From Aedes albopictus (Eukaryota; Arthropoda; Insecta; Diptera; Culicidae): DNA of 64,000 nt. The stretch spans positions 254,284,733 through 254,348,732 of the forward strand of contig NC_085137.1 of NCBI RefSeq assembly GCF_035046485.1. Reading direction: 5' to 3'. The first letter of the stretch is position 1, and every line of letters starts with the position of its first letter. Positions 43,441 to 55,452 of this stretch are shown piece after piece. The notes under the pieces were generated by a model that saw only the letters and a list, made by a program, of their open reading frames with translations, was not told the origin of the DNA and did not search any database. Position numbers and translations under genes: made by a program.

Positions 43441-46201
43441 ACCACTCTTAGGCCAACTTCAGCTTAAGAAACTGTTATACAGCTAGTTCTGTTTCTTGGA
43501 ATCTGGCAGTCCTGCGTATGCCTCTTGTGCCGCGCATTTCGATAAACGCTATCCTCAGTTAGCCTGCATTTGGACGCGGCCGGCGCTGGTATTGCTTATT
43601 GAAAAGTATTGGGATGCCAGCATTTACACAATGAGGAGGAGGCTAGTCCCAGGCATCATCTGTTTATTCTTTGTGTAAATGTCCTTGCAATAACAGAGGA
43701 GCAATCATGCTCATGCTTATGTAGTCATGATGATAGAGGTTGTCCTTTTATTTATTACGCAATACAATTTTCACGATTTTTCGACATCCCCTGCCCCTAG
43801 TAAGATTTTTTGTATGAGAACCTAATCATTTTTATATGGACGACCGCCATGGTAGGTGTTGTAACGTTTTGACGTTTTTATTTTGTTTAAGTAAAATAAA
43901 GTTTGAATTCAGTTAAAGTAAATTGTTGGTTCATTTGAATATATTGAATTTTGTTTGTGTCTAGGCTAAGCTAATGACGATTCATGTAACGTATCTTATA
44001 GGGTTTTTTTTCGATGGCGCAAAATAGTTTTTACGGCCATGTGCAATTTGAATTTGGCGCATTTGTATATAATAGTTTGTAAATTGAATAGACGACTGCT
44101 TCAATACCAGGAAATTTACTTGACTAGAGATTTCGACTGACTCCATGACTTTTAGTTACAGTCGGCTGGTGAACAGAAGTGAGCTGCCAGTTTTAAGTCT
44201 TGTAGAGTGTCCGAAATATTGGATTTTTTCGCCAGGGGCAAACACTCTGTTTCCTGTGCGCTTATTTGTTGTTTTAAAGCGTCCAAAGACGCTTTTTATT
44301 TTGGGCTTCAAGCTTATTTCCCTTTGCTCTACTGGTGCTCTTCCTCGCCCGCCAAATTACTGGCAGTCAAACGGAGAGTTGGGATTTCTTCCGGCCTACC
44401 TGCGTGCGGCCAACGTACGATCAGGCAGAGTTCCGGACCGCCGACACCCCCTCCGCATCGTTGATTCGGCGAACAATCGGATGAGCCCACCGTCGTCGTC
44501 GATTGGCCACGAAGAGAGAACCGTCAGCGGCCTAAAACCTGCGCAGGTACGTTGACCATGGTCATGATCACACACACATAAAACAAACACACACATACAT
44601 AATTCATTTTGACGCTCATTTTTGTGAAAGACAATATACATTCAAATGAATTCAATTGCTTTGCTCTATGTACTTGTTTCTATTGTTTTTTTTTTTGATA
44701 CTTTAATTTTTGTTTAGAATAACCGTTAAATAAATTCATTTCAGCATCATTTAATAGTTTGGTAGTTGTTTTCAATTCCGTTTCGTTACGTAAGTTTCCG
44801 TTATTGTTCAGTTCCTTCGTTTTGTATAGTAGATTCGACGCGTTTAGGGATTTTAATTCAGTCATCGGCCGTTCGAGGAAGACCTTGAGGTAAGAGTCGT
44901 CGAATTAGTCGGGCAAACTTTCAAATGAACGGGTGGTCTCTCGTTCGCGAGAGTGGCGCAAAAGCCACCGAGTTTTAAGAAACTTCTCGAGCAAAGTCGG
45001 TGAACGGTTACAGTGTGTAGGTAGGATCATCAAAGCCGTAACAATGTTTGGAGGGCATAATATAGTACCAATTACCAATACTTAGTACAAATATAAAGGA
45101 GTTACCTGTTTCTATTTAACAACAATTTGTTTGTTGTGTATTTTAAATTGCGAGTTATTATATAATTTTTCAAAGCAAATATTTATATTCTTGAAGTGTC
45201 TTTTGTAAATATCAATCATTTAGCATTTGTTCTATGACTTTGCATTGAGCGTAATGTCAGTCGTTATTTTCTATTCAAAACTCGGTACGCATGCGTTTGC
45301 ATTGTTTCTGGCGCAAAACCCGAACTGCATGGTTGCTAAATTTTCACAAGCTTACGCTTGCAGGACAAAATTGATGATTTTCGGGGCCCAATTGGGTGAC
45401 AATAGAGATATTCGTGAATTAAATTATTATGTGTGAACACGCGAGAAGTGCTATCCTTCGATGAGCTCGACCAGCGACGACGAGGCTATTTTTGGGACCG
45501 GATAGGACGACGCAGAATTTTTGATTTATGCTAGCGGAAATGAGACGGAGTTGTTTTATAATTTTAAACCACAAAGCACCGGCTATCATCACGTGGCGAA
45601 CGCGCGACCTCCTCGACGAATGGGGAGACGATCAACGGTAGAAATGAGCTGTTCTAGCTAAGTATCTCATTGCCCGGCGCGATCTTACTATAGGAGTGTT
45701 GGCACGGCAGCCTATCGGATTCGATGGAGTAGAAAATTGTTCGATTTGATGAATCGAGTGCAATAGTATTTGGCAATGATCCATACCGTAAATTTCGAAA
45801 GATGGATTGGTTTTTGGCAATGATGTTATTGTTAATATTCTATCATAAGGATGAATGAGTACAGTTCATTAAACCTTAGGACATCTGAGCAATATAGGTC
45901 AATCCGTTGAGTGTGATGAAATAATGTGACGATGATATGAGAAATGGTGTTGCGTGTTACGTTTAAAATTCTAGTGATAGAATCTATGAATTAGGATTTG
46001 GGTACTAGTAGTCGACCCCCTAAGCCATCGAAATTTACTTCTGTGCCTTTTTGCCTTTTTAGCTATGTTAAGGCAGTGAATTTTTCCAAAGCGGATTTTT
46101 TGAACAAGTTTCACGTCCCCTCTTTATGTTAAGACCGTCAAACATACAACGTTAATAAATTGTTCCAGTGAAATACGCATTTGAAAATACGCATCGATGT
46201 T
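43441..46201. other. Long stretch without a supported gene
   Basis: AT-rich with two GC-richer islands. The first, 44330-44570, holds a 136-aa plus frame ending at a donor-like CAG|GTACGT; the second is 44860-45010. Neither frame has a recognisable domain. They may be untranslated exons or LTR leader sequence. No RNA gene found. Confidence 0.35.
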
Positions 46202-46769
46202 GCCTATAATGGACACCACCAGGGTCCATTATAGGATTTATTTACAAATATCTTGGCGCCTATAGTGGACCCCCATTTGATTCCATGTTACCTGTCACGC
46301 CGCCGACGGTGCCTATAGTGGACCCTCCCTGAGTGTGCGTATAGTGGACCCTTTTAAGTGTTTACATTCATTAAATAGTTAAAATCGGCACCAACATTTC
46401 AAAAGGGCGTAACTGCGTTTTGAAACAAACCACTCTTTCACATCTGTGGGTCATATTTTAAGTTTCCCACGAAATTCACAAACTTTACTAGACAGAGAAA
46501 TTGCTCTTCTTTCCTATACTGGCGGTGATTTGCATGGCGGCATTGAAATACGATCCACAGATGTGAAAGAGGGGTTTGTTTCAAAATGCAGTTACGCCCT
46601 TTTGAAATGTTGGTGCCGAAATAACCGATTGTTACAGCCACTGGATCATTTGTTTGCCAAGAACTGCTGTGTAGCAATGTAATTTATGTTCCCCCGGTGG
46701 AAGTTGCCTGGAAACAGTTCATTTGGGCATTTATAGTTGAGTTTTTCTGAAGGGGTCCACTATAGGCAC
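46202..46769. repeat. Element with repeated 'tatagtggaccc' words and inverted ends
   Basis: The left end tgcctataatggacaccac and the right end (inverted) tgcctatagtggacccc face each other. The word cctata(g/a)tggac occurs four or more times, at 46203, 46258, 46311 and 46329 in one orientation and inverted at 46222 and 46755. A nested inverted repeat is at 46385-46619. Confidence 0.5.
46385..46619. repeat. 235-bp inverted repeat with 65-bp arms
   Basis: Arms 46385-46449 and 46555-46619 (tcggcaccaacatttcaaaa, gggcgtaactgc, gaaacaaacc, cacatctgtgg) are inverted copies with two or three mismatches. Open frames on both strands (79 and 78 aa) are mirror effects. Confidence 0.75.
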
Positions 46770-49106
46770 TAGCACACAACCCCTACAGTGATTTTTAATA
46801 TTTATTATTTATAGCCTATTTCCAAATAAATAACATAATTAACCTACGCGGCATCAACCCCCGACAACTTATTTTTGCTGGCATTTCATCCATTTTCATC
46901 AATTTTCTGAGATGTCATCAATTGATCATAAATTGGATCAAGTTTATGACTCCCAAGTGACCAAGCATTATGCAGATTCGTTACAAAGATACCGTGTATC
47001 AAACAATTTTCATATATTTGCTTACAAGGATGGAAATCTAGTGATCATGATAGAATCCCAAATGGTCGGGGTTCTGCTAAACCGAACCAAAGACCATTTT
47101 TTGAAAAATTGAGTTTTCTTAACCATTAGATGAAGAATATGATGATCTTCTTTTCGTGTAAAAATCCAGTAATTCTGACAGCTCTTCGTGGAGTAAATTC
47201 AAAATTTCTGTTTGGCAGAACATAAAAAAAATAAAATTGCATCCAACCAGAGTGAACTGTAAACCATTCCTTAGAATCAGCGAAATATTTTAGTTTTGGT
47301 CCAAATGATGAACATTTCATGTTTTCCTCATCGCTGTCAGATTTCTAACTTCTAACCGACTCATAGTAACAATCTGTGAGAGAATTTAACACGTAATCAA
47401 AAATACGGGTGTTAGAGGATCGATTTGGATTTCGATGGCGTTGATCGCCATTTTTCCAAATCACAGTCAGCCATACCGAACCAAATCCACTGCATTTAAA
47501 AATCAATTTATTCTCAGCAATACAAAGATGAACTGGCTTTGAATACATGCGTTATGTTGATACACCTCATACTGATTATTTAACCCAGGAGCCGTCTTTG
47601 AACAACAAGGCGAATAAGAATAATAAAGCTTGAAAAAAAATCAAACACTTGGTTCGCTTTGGCTGATCGAAAAATGGCGTTTTCACGAAAACCATGCTAG
47701 AGAAGAATGTTTAGAACTTGATTCAGACTTAACAACTGACCTTCAGCTAAGAAAAATGACCTAGAGGTAACGTGCTTGGTTATCACTTAAAGAACCCAAG
47801 TTCGAATCTCTTTAATATTTTCGAATTTTTTTTTGTCTTAGTTCACTTTGGCAGATCATTTTCATGGTTTTCTTCGACCAGTATAAATTTGAAGTACACA
47901 AATTGCTCCATTTTCACATCTCAGGACCTCAGGACATGCAAGGACATCATTTGACATAATCACTCTTGTTCTGTGCCTGCACATGCACCGCCTATAAAAA
48001 AAAACATAGATGGGAAGGGCTGAGCTGGGAGGGCTTCCGCCGTTTACATTTCACACTATTTTGAGACCTTTGTGCTACCATACTACGCGTCCTCTCAGAT
48101 TCATGTAAAGGATTGTGAGTGATATCGATTTCAACTTCATAGACACTGAAAAATCGAGATTTTTTATCACATTCCGACTGGTTTTCTCTGAAACAAAGAA
48201 ACACAGTCAGCCACACTGAACTATAAACCATATTCCAATGTTTTTGTTCAGCCAGAGTGAACTGAGTGCAAAGTACTGAGAAATTAAATGGTATTATATC
48301 AATGATTTTAAATAATTTACATGTTTTCTTCATCTCTGATGGTTAATAAAGGCTTGTAAGTTACATGTGTGCGAAAAAGTTTCAAATAATCTTAGCTGTT
48401 GTTTATTTCTGAGTGGTTGAACTTGAAGCTTAATTATCTCGGAATAAACATTTTGGCGCTTAGTTCGGTTTAGCAGAACCCCGGCCAAATGTGTCGCGGT
48501 TGGAAGGCATCGCGCGATCATAGCAACAACGATAGAATTTTGTCGTCAAGCATTCATAACAAACCATGCTCCGCGAATAATGAATCGCTCGGCATGTGCG
48601 GCCGCGATGCGATCGTTATCATGAAGCCGAAATGATAAATTTCGGTTATCAATCACTTTTTGTGCATTCTTATTGCTGAAACTTCACGATATGTATATGA
48701 GTGTAATATTCCTGGTCATGAATTCGGGTTCCGGGTGCATAAGTGGCATTAATCGTGATGAATGAAGTTTATCGTGACTTGTAACATGATCCGATAACGA
48801 TAGATCCCGCGATAAAGCGTGCATCAGATGCTTTGATTGCTCTGTGATGCGGGCACAGTGCGAGGGTGTCGCATCATGCTACCGCATGAGCAGCGGCTAT
48901 CTTTGATTGTCCGTATCGTGTATCATTTATCGTTAGAAGTGATTTTCTTCCATCCTTGTTTGCTTATATTTTTTTACACGTAAATCAAATCTGTGAAAAA
49001 GTGTACCCTAAGTTACCATTGTATTAACAACGTCAACGAAATAAGCAGATTTTACATTTTTTTTTGCAGTGAATAAACTAACAAGATTGCGAATTAAATC
49101 TTTAAG
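46770..49106. other. Non-coding stretch with worn repeats
   Basis: The word ggttctgctaaaccgaac occurs at 47069 and inverted at 48462, and other words (gatgaagaaaacatg, cagagtgaact) also recur inverted between 47100-47340 and 48210-48340. This may be one old 1.5-kb foldback. A B-box-like gttcgaatct occurs at 47801. From 48540 to 48930, gataacgat/atcgttatc and gatgcg/cgcatc words recur. No gene seen. Confidence 0.4.
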
Positions 49107-49365
49107 TCTAGATTGAGTTTAAATAAGGGCGAAAGTAACATGAGAGAGTTCTCTTCATCGACTTGCTCTTCTGCAAATTAAAGTGACAAGATGCAAATTC
49201 AATCGAACTCTCTTACACTTAGACGCTAGATTGCATCGCAACCTAGCGATTTATGACCAAAAAGTTCAACAATACTTGCATCTTGTCACTTTAATTTCAA
49301 GAAGAGAGAGTCGATGAAGAGAACTCTCTCATGTTACTTTCGCCCTTATTTAAACTCAATCTAGA
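49107..49365. repeat. 259-bp inverted repeat with about 90-bp arms
   Basis: The first 56 bp from each end match perfectly in inverted orientation (tctagattgagtttaaataa, ggcgaaagtaacatgag, ttctcttcatcgac), followed after small differences by aattaaagtgacaagatgca on both sides. Non-coding foldback MITE; target duplication unclear. Confidence 0.75.
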
Positions 49366-50199
49366 AGTGTTCTCTTAACCCGTATCGGCCTGAGTCAGCT
49401 CAGCGCATATGAACTAAAAATGTCGCCGTTCAGCGAATACACAACAGATTTGAATAATTTTTTGACAGTGCACTCGTTCATATGTCTAGTTTGTAAAAGT
49501 GGACAGAGAACGTCGGAATGGTCCCTATGGCCGGAGTTATTCCGGTGGGTTACTGGGTCAGATTAATATAAAAAGGGCTGTTTTTCGGTACACAGAGTGT
49601 TTTCCATTATGATTCGCTATTAAACTCACTATATTTTCACTACAACTTATACCTCTGCAACCAAACATTGTTTCCACACAGTTTTTGATCGTTTAGGAAC
49701 TACCGGATGTGGCCACCGGACATAATCTCCGGAGGAACCTGCCACCTACTGTATACTGGGGTACACAACCATAACCCATTTTTTGCAGCTCTATGTATTG
49801 ATTTTAGCGGTATAGTGTCTTAGAAGATTTTGTTCCATATACTGAACTCTTTATTTTGGTATTTTCACTTTTGTGATTAATCCACCTAAAAGTGCTACAG
49901 AATTTCACTTTTTTCAAAAATGAAGATAGAGTGTTGGAGGCTTCTGTAAAGTTGTAGAAAAATGTATTGTTGGAAAGTTTGCCGAACAAACTATTTCCTT
50001 ATTTGCTTCATCATAAGAGATATATGTCGTTTTTTGTGAACGACCCCTCAAAATACTTTTTTCGTTATATCTTTTTCTGGGGATTTTTGGTAATTTTCGT
50101 GTGCTCTACAAAGTTGTTCTTTGTTATTAAACACACCTCCTTCTGCTTTTTTATCATCGGAATAACGCCTGCATCTCAACTAGAAAATGTAAATAGATT
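49366..50199. other. Non-coding stretch
   Basis: 49500-49760 has the words ccggagttattccgg and ggatgtggccaccgg, seen in other mosquito repeats. No exon or RNA gene seen. Confidence 0.35.
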
Positions 50200-50790
50200 T
50201 ACTTAATGAGTCCTTGGAGAAATCCCTGGTGGAATCATGGATTGAATATAATAGAAATACCTGGAATGATAAGGTCTCCTCCGGAATTTATTGAAAGAAT
50301 TCCCCTTGCAATAACAACCACTAGCGTAGGCAGCCTTTTCTTTTTTGATTAATTATTTTTGAATACTAAGAAAAGCGGGATGAAGGAGAGGGCAAGTCCC
50401 TTGTCCTATGTATTTGCAACTGAGATTCCTACAAAAGTGCTGCTGTTAATCCAGATATTTCTTTAAAATTTCTTGCTGTGATTCCTTCAGGGATATCCAG
50501 TAGTATTTCAAGCGAAATTCCTAAAGAGAGAAATCTGGAAAAATCATTGGAAATATCTGTAGATATCCTTGGAGAAATCACAGAATGGATTTGTATTTGA
50601 TAATGTGGACATACTTCTGGAGCAATCTCAGCAATAATTTCAGCATTTCAGCAGGAATTCCTTGAGACGTTATCCAAAGATTTCTTCATTTTCCCAAGAG
50701 TTCCTCTTGACATTTTCGGCGGATTTCTCCAAGAGTTCCTTCAGGCATTCCTCTAGGATACCTACCGTGATTTCTGCATTGATCCATTGT
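50200..50790. repeat. Degenerate 'ttcctccagaaattcc' array 4
   Basis: Loosely repeated ggagaaatc, gaaattcct, ttccttgag and ttcctctaggat words, the same family as 24176-24620 and 29420-31610. It runs straight into the RT pseudogene at 50.8 kb. Confidence 0.6.
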
Positions 50791-51704
50791 GTGTTGTTCT
50801 CAAAGTTCTGTGCCAAAGTTATCCTGTATCGGATACAGGAGAAAATAGACGCGGCTCTCCGGCGGCAGTAAGAGGGTTCCGTGCCGGAAGATCTTGTGTT
50901 AACTATATTGTCACGCTCCGTATTATACTGGAGCAGGTTAACAAATTCCAAGAGTCCCTTTTTTTGGTGTTCATTATGTACAAAAAAGCTTTAAGTCGTC
51001 TGAGCCACGAAAATCTCTGGGGCGCCCTGAGACGCAAAGGAGTTTCGAATAAAATCGTCAACCTCATGGAAGCGCAGTACGAGGCTTTTACATGCAGAGT
51101 CCTGCATAACGGAGCTTTGTCGGACCCCGTCCGGGTAGTTTGGTACTATCACCGCTACTGTTTCTCATCGTAATCGACAAGATCATGGTGGGGGCAATTG
51201 ACCGTGTATAAAATCGTAGGCTAGTTTGACAGTCCATTGCAATGGAGCATACTAGACCAACAACGCTCTAACATGCAGAATAAGCTCGACGACCAGACCG
51301 AACGCTCCTCTACGGCAGGTATACCATCAACGTCAGCAAGACCAAATCGTTGGCTGTCAACACGGATCAAGACGGCTAGGACTGCTTTTCCGAATCTATG
51401 AAATATATGGAGATCCAATCAGATCAGTCAACGCATCAAAACTCGAATTTTCAATTCTAATGTGAAATCTATGTTGTTGCACGCCAGCGAAACGTGGTGC
51501 GTGTCAGCAGAGACCATACAAAAGCTACAGATTTTCATCAACCGATGTCTGCAGTTTATAATTCGGGCCTGGTGACCTCACAATTGGACTTCGAGTACTG
51601 AGCTCCATCGACGATGTCACTGGAAACCGATATCAGCAGAAATTCGAGAACGTAAATGGAGGAAGTCGACCACACATCACGAAAGAATGGAGACGAAATC
51701 TGCA
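50791..51704 (+). pseudogene. Non-LTR reverse transcriptase pseudogene
   Basis: The plus strand, over several frames, gives a recognisable but badly decayed reverse transcriptase: VRGFRAGRSCVNYIVTLRII, then the palm motif with YKKALSRLSHENLWGALRRKG (both catalytic Asp positions lost), then EAQYEAFTCRVLHNGALSDP. The YxDD region is gone. The C-terminal part follows from about 51410: NQISQRIKTRIFNSNVKS, LLHASETWCVS, LQIFINRCLQFIIRAW and EIRERKWR. It resembles the SETW-type RTE/BovB-like or related LINE families. It is cut by the 3' tail of the RTE element inserted in the other orientation at 51705. Confidence 0.75.
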
Positions 51705-51718
51705 ACTTACCTTACCAG

Positions 51719-53650
51719 TCAGGCTAAGGCCGGAGTGGCCTCTGCTGTACATAGGAGCCGCCTCCATTCCACTCGGTCCATGGCTGTTTGTCTCCAGTTC
51801 CGCACTCTGCGTAGGGTCCGCAGATCGTCCTCCACTTGGTCGACCCACCTAGCTCGCTGCGCTCCACGTCTTCTTGTACCGGTCGGATGACTCTCGAGAA
51901 CCATTTTAGTCGGGTTGCTATCCGACATCCTGATGACGTGACCCGCCCACCGTAGCCTCCCGATTTTCGCGGTATGGACGATGGTTGGTTCTCTTAGCAG
52001 CTGATGCAGCTCGTGGTTTATTCGCCTTCTCCAAGTCCCGTCTTCCATCTGCACTCCGCCGTAGATGGTACGCAACACCTTCCGTTCGAAAACTCCAAGG
52101 GCGCGTTGGTCCTCTGCACGTAGGGTCCATGTTTCGTGCCCATAGAGGACGACCGGTCTAATCAGCGTTTTGTAGATGGTTAACTTCGTGTTACGGCGAA
52201 CTTTGTTCGATCGTAGAGTTCTGCGCAGTCCAAAGTAAGCACGATTTCCTAACACAATGCGCCTCTGAATTTCTCTGCTGGTGTCGTTGTCGTCGGTCAC
52301 CAGTGAGCCCAAGTACACGAATTCTTCAACCGCCTCGATTTCATCACCGTCGATATGAATTCGGGGTGGCGGGCGCGGTGATTCCTCCCTGGAGCCCTTT
52401 GCCATCATGTACTTTGTCTTCGACACATTAATGACTAATCCGATTCGCTTGGCTTCACTCTTTAGTCGGATGTACGTTTCCGCCATCGTCTCAAATTTAC
52501 GAGCAATAATATCAATATCATCGGCGAAACCAAGCAGCTGAACGGACTTCGTGAAAATCGTTCCACTCGTGTTTATCCCCGCTCTTCTTATTACACCCTC
52601 CAAAGCAATGTTGAACAGCAAGCACGAAAGACCATCACCTTGCCGTAACCCTCTGCGAGATTCGAAGGGACTCGAGAGTGTCCCTGATACTCGAACTACG
52701 CACATCACTCGATCCATCGTCGCCTTGATCAACCGTATCAGTTTATCCGGGAATCCGTATTCGTGCATAATCTGCCATAGCTGTTCTCGATCGATTGTAT
52801 CATACGCCGATTTGAAATCGATGAACAAGTGATGTGTGGGCACGTTGTATTCGCGGCATTTCTGCAACACCTGGCGGATGGCGAACATCTGGTCCGTTGT
52901 AGCGCGTTCACCCATAAATCCAGCCTGATATTGCCCCACAAACTCTCTTGCAATCGGTGATAGACGGCGGCATAAAATTTGAGAGAGTATCTTGTAGGCA
53001 GCGCTCAGTAGTGTGATCGCGCGGTAGTTCCCGCAATCCAACTTGTCGCCCTTTTTGTAGATGGGACACACGATACCTTCCATCCATTCCTCCGGTAATA
53101 CTTCCTCCTCCCAAATCTTGGTAATGACCCAGTGTAGTGCTCTCACTAGTGCTTCTCCACCGTATTTTAGAAGCTCGCTTGGTAGTTGATCTGCTCCAGC
53201 GGCCTTGTTGTTTTTCAACCGGCCAACCTCCTCCTCAATCTCTTGAAGGTCAGGGGCCGGAAGTCTTTCGTCCTGTGCACATACTCCTAGATCTGCTACC
53301 ACGCCACCTTCGGTACTTGCAACGTCACCATTGAGGTGCTCATCGTAATGCTGCCGCCACCTCTCGACCACCTCACGCTCGCTCGTGAGAATATTCCCGT
53401 GGTTATCTCGGCACATGTCGGCTTGTGGCACAAAGCCTCTGCGCGAGCGGTTCAGCTTCTCGTAGAACTTTCGTGTGTCCTTAGCGCGGTACAGCACTTC
53501 CATCGCTTCGCGATCTCGTTCATCCTGCTGGCGCTTCTCCATCCGGAAGACTGAGTTCTGCCTGTTCCGCACCTTTCTGTAACGTGCCTCATTCGCTCTC
53601 GTACGGTGTTGCAGCTTTCTCGCCCATGCTGCATTCTTCTCGTTTTTCAA
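51719..53650 (-). CDS. RTE ORF2 fragment: reverse transcriptase (643 aa, N-terminally truncated)
   Basis: This frame holds a complete RT core: KAAGADQLPSELLKYGG (about residues 149-166), NYRAITLLSAAYK (208-220), QAGFMGERATTDQM (242-255), palm motif A FIDFKSAYDTID (276-287), motif B RGLRQGDGLSC (334-343), and motif C GFADDID with the catalytic Asp pair (374-380). A long C-terminal region follows with YGHETWTLRA and WAGHVIRMSD. All three catalytic aspartates are present. The N-terminal endonuclease is missing: a 13-bp deletion at about 53666, between two 'ggctac' words, shifts the frame, and the Gypsy insertion follows 250 bp later. The start Met is only the first Met of the open frame. The copy is therefore not functional, but its RT part seems recently active. 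Confidence 0.88.
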   Translation of the reverse strand: MKNEKNAAWARKLQHRTRANEARYRKVRNRQNSVFRMEKRQQDERDREAMEVLYRAKDTRKFYEKLNRSRRGFVPQADMCRDNHGNILTSEREVVERWRQHYDEHLNGDVASTEGGVVADLGVCAQDERLPAPDLQEIEEEVGRLKNNKAAGADQLPSELLKYGGEALVRALHWVITKIWEEEVLPEEWMEGIVCPIYKKGDKLDCGNYRAITLLSAAYKILSQILCRRLSPIAREFVGQYQAGFMGERATTDQMFAIRQVLQKCREYNVPTHHLFIDFKSAYDTIDREQLWQIMHEYGFPDKLIRLIKATMDRVMCVVRVSGTLSSPFESRRGLRQGDGLSCLLFNIALEGVIRRAGINTSGTIFTKSVQLLGFADDIDIIARKFETMAETYIRLKSEAKRIGLVINVSKTKYMMAKGSREESPRPPPRIHIDGDEIEAVEEFVYLGSLVTDDNDTSREIQRRIVLGNRAYFGLRRTLRSNKVRRNTKLTIYKTLIRPVVLYGHETWTLRAEDQRALGVFERKVLRTIYGGVQMEDGTWRRRINHELHQLLREPTIVHTAKIGRLRWAGHVIRMSDSNPTKMVLESHPTGTRRRGAQRARWVDQVEDDLRTLRRVRNWRQTAMDRVEWRRLLCTAEATPALA

Positions 53651-53654
53651 CTGT

Positions 53655-53919
53655 TCACATTCGTAGCCGAGGTACTACCTATGGTGGATCGGATGTCCCT
53701 CCAGCCATCTTCAAGTGTAGCTGCACCAAGCTGCTCTTCCGTTGGTAGGGCCACTGTTGACTGCTGCGCGTAGTCTTGAGCCACTTCTACGTTACGCAGC
53801 TGCTCGATGTTGAGCCGCGGCGTTCGACTTCGACGCGTAGTGATAACTGTCGAAAGTTTTGAGCGCATGCATACAGCGACTAAGTAGTGATCCGAATCTA
53901 TATTCGCACTGCGGTATGT
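53655..53919 (-). pseudogene. RTE copy 2: linker fragment out of frame with the RT
   Basis: Encodes RSRTPRLNIEQLRNVEVAQD, QQSTVALPTEEQLGAATLED and GWRDIRSTIGSTSAT in the register lost by the 13-bp deletion. The open frame continues artificially into LTR sequence up to 54117, so only the part up to the LTR border is RTE-derived. Confidence 0.8.
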
Positions 53920-55434
53920 TGTTACCACCCAAAGCGGAAACAATATACCACACCCACTCGAAAGAGACCAATAAGTCGCAATGATAGGCGAGATGATAGG
54001 TAGATTTTTTGGATAGGAGTTTTTATGTACGTGGCATTTTGTGTAAGATGAGGGAAAACAACTAAACGATAAATTTAGGCCCCCTGTCTCTAACATCCAC
54101 CCCCTTACTACGACCATGGTGAATTGAACGATTCACATCTCTCACTGACTGACACTCTGATTCTAAGAACTTGGTACACCTGGGCAGCTGTCAATGGTTC
54201 CGGAAGGGAGATATGAGAGGAGAGTAGGAAAGAAAGGAAGAGAGAGAGGGGGAAGAGAGTGTACTGGTACGAGGTAACAGGCAGAAAAGAATTAGCGGTC
54301 AAGCAGTTCGCACTTACCGGGACCAATCGAGTCGAAAAAAGAAGTTCGCGTGGTAGCAAAGAGAATTATTTCTAAAAAGCGTGATCCGAAGTTGAGAAGC
54401 TGTCGGTGTAAGGAAGTTGTGAACCGATCAACGAGTTTTTCCCCGGGACTGTGACGACGAACCTCCAGACACTCGGTGCACCGAACTGGCCCAGGAAGAC
54501 TGGTGGAAACTGACCGGCGAGCTGTGCACTGGTGACCAACGAGCTGAGCCATCGTTGTGCCACACGCCACGGGTACCGGTAACCGCAGTCATTGAGGTGC
54601 GGGCGGTAGTGAGGTCCGGCTGGTTTACCCCGCTCACTATCGCTCAATATCCGATGTGTTGCCCGTCCCGTCCGCGAGTGCTCAGACGTCGGTTGACCAG
54701 TCATCGTAGACCCCCTTGGCCAGTGAAAGTTAGTCCTTCAAACGCCGCTGGATAAGTAGAACCCCAACACCGCACGTGGCCCGAAGCACAGGACTGTCCG
54801 ACTACGCTATAGCCAACAATATCAAGCCTTCCTGACATCGGGATTAGAGCAGCCAACCCCTCACGCGCCCAGTGGTACAAGGACCTCAGGACTACGACCG
54901 ATCAAGCCCCATCAATCCGCCGTTAGGCCAGGTGGGCATCTCATACCCCCAAAACGTCCCACGTGGTTTGGAGAGCAGGACGCCAGGTTTCATTCGCGGT
55001 GAAGAGTTCCAAGCCCAGCTGGCCGATCATTGTTCTGGCCAGGCAACCAGCTGATTCGCATCGATCGGGAGTGCAACCGGAAGGTAGTCCGAAGACGGTG
55101 AAACACATGGCAAGTAACCCCTAAATGTGAAGCGATACCTCTCTCTCCCTCTCGCATGAAGTTTAAACGCCCTACCAAGACCAAATGTTCCGGATCGGCC
55201 GCAACGAACCCCCCCCCCCCTTTTCTCTATGTAAAAAGTTAAGATAATAAATATGTTTAAGCTTATTTGTATTGTTTTGTGCCACGTCATTTCATGGAGA
55301 ACGTCCTTGGTTTCTCTCGTACTGGGTCAGTCTTTTGTATCGTTGGTTCCGTTGGGTAAAGGTAAGTGAGTCCACCTGAGTAAGCAGCCGCCGACCCTGA
55401 GAGGGTATAGCCGTGGGGCTAGCCGGTAATTACA
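53920..55434 (+). repeat. Gypsy 5' LTR (about 1,515 bp)
   Basis: Starts tgttaccacccaaagcgg at the RTE junction and ends ...ccggtaattaca, giving the expected TG...CA ends. The start is confirmed by the identical start of the 3' LTR at 63682. The end is inferred from the adjoining tggcg-type primer-binding site. An aataaa signal lies at about 55243-55248, followed by tttgtattgttttgtg, a likely polyadenylation region. A C13-14 homopolymer lies at 55208-55221. Confidence 0.85.
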
Positions 55435-55452
55435 ATTGGCGATCCAACTAAA
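55435..55452 (+). other. Probable primer-binding site
   Basis: attggcgatccaactaaa follows the LTR end directly. A TGG start one to three bases after the LTR is expected for priming by the CCA end of a tRNA, and tggcg is the usual opening in many insect Gypsy elements. The exact tRNA is not identified. Confidence 0.6.

Larger units (their letters stand above)
51705..53919 (-). mobile_element. RTE-clade (JAM1-like) retrotransposon, copy 2, interrupted by the Gypsy element
   Basis: The 3' tail (ggtaaggtaag on the minus strand) is at 51705-51717, directly against the RT pseudogene. The body carries a 643-aa open frame and, beyond a frameshift, part of the linker. At 53919/53920 the sequence passes into the Gypsy 5' LTR, so the endonuclease part lies beyond that insertion and outside this window. 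Compared with copy 1 it keeps the whole RT core, so it is the better reference for the family. Confidence 0.88.

Noticed and set aside
44145..44555. 136-aa plus frame ending at a donor-like CAG|GTACGT
   Set aside because: No domain, start codon embedded in AT-rich DNA, and no following acceptor or exon found; listed only as an unassigned GC-rich island.
46200..46345. Regularly recurring 'cctatagtggaccc' words suggesting a CRISPR-like array
   Set aside because: The genome is eukaryotic, spacing is irregular, and inverted copies mark it as part of a transposon end.
47760..47830. tRNA-like sequence (B-box-like gttcgaatct, preceded by tagaggtaacgtgcttgg)
   Set aside because: Stems do not pair well by eye and no acceptor stem is found; probably chance or a very old SINE head.
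53920..54117. Part of a 156-aa minus frame running from LTR sequence into the RTE linker
   Set aside because: It is a chimera created by the insertion; the LTR part recurs in the 3' LTR without the RTE part.
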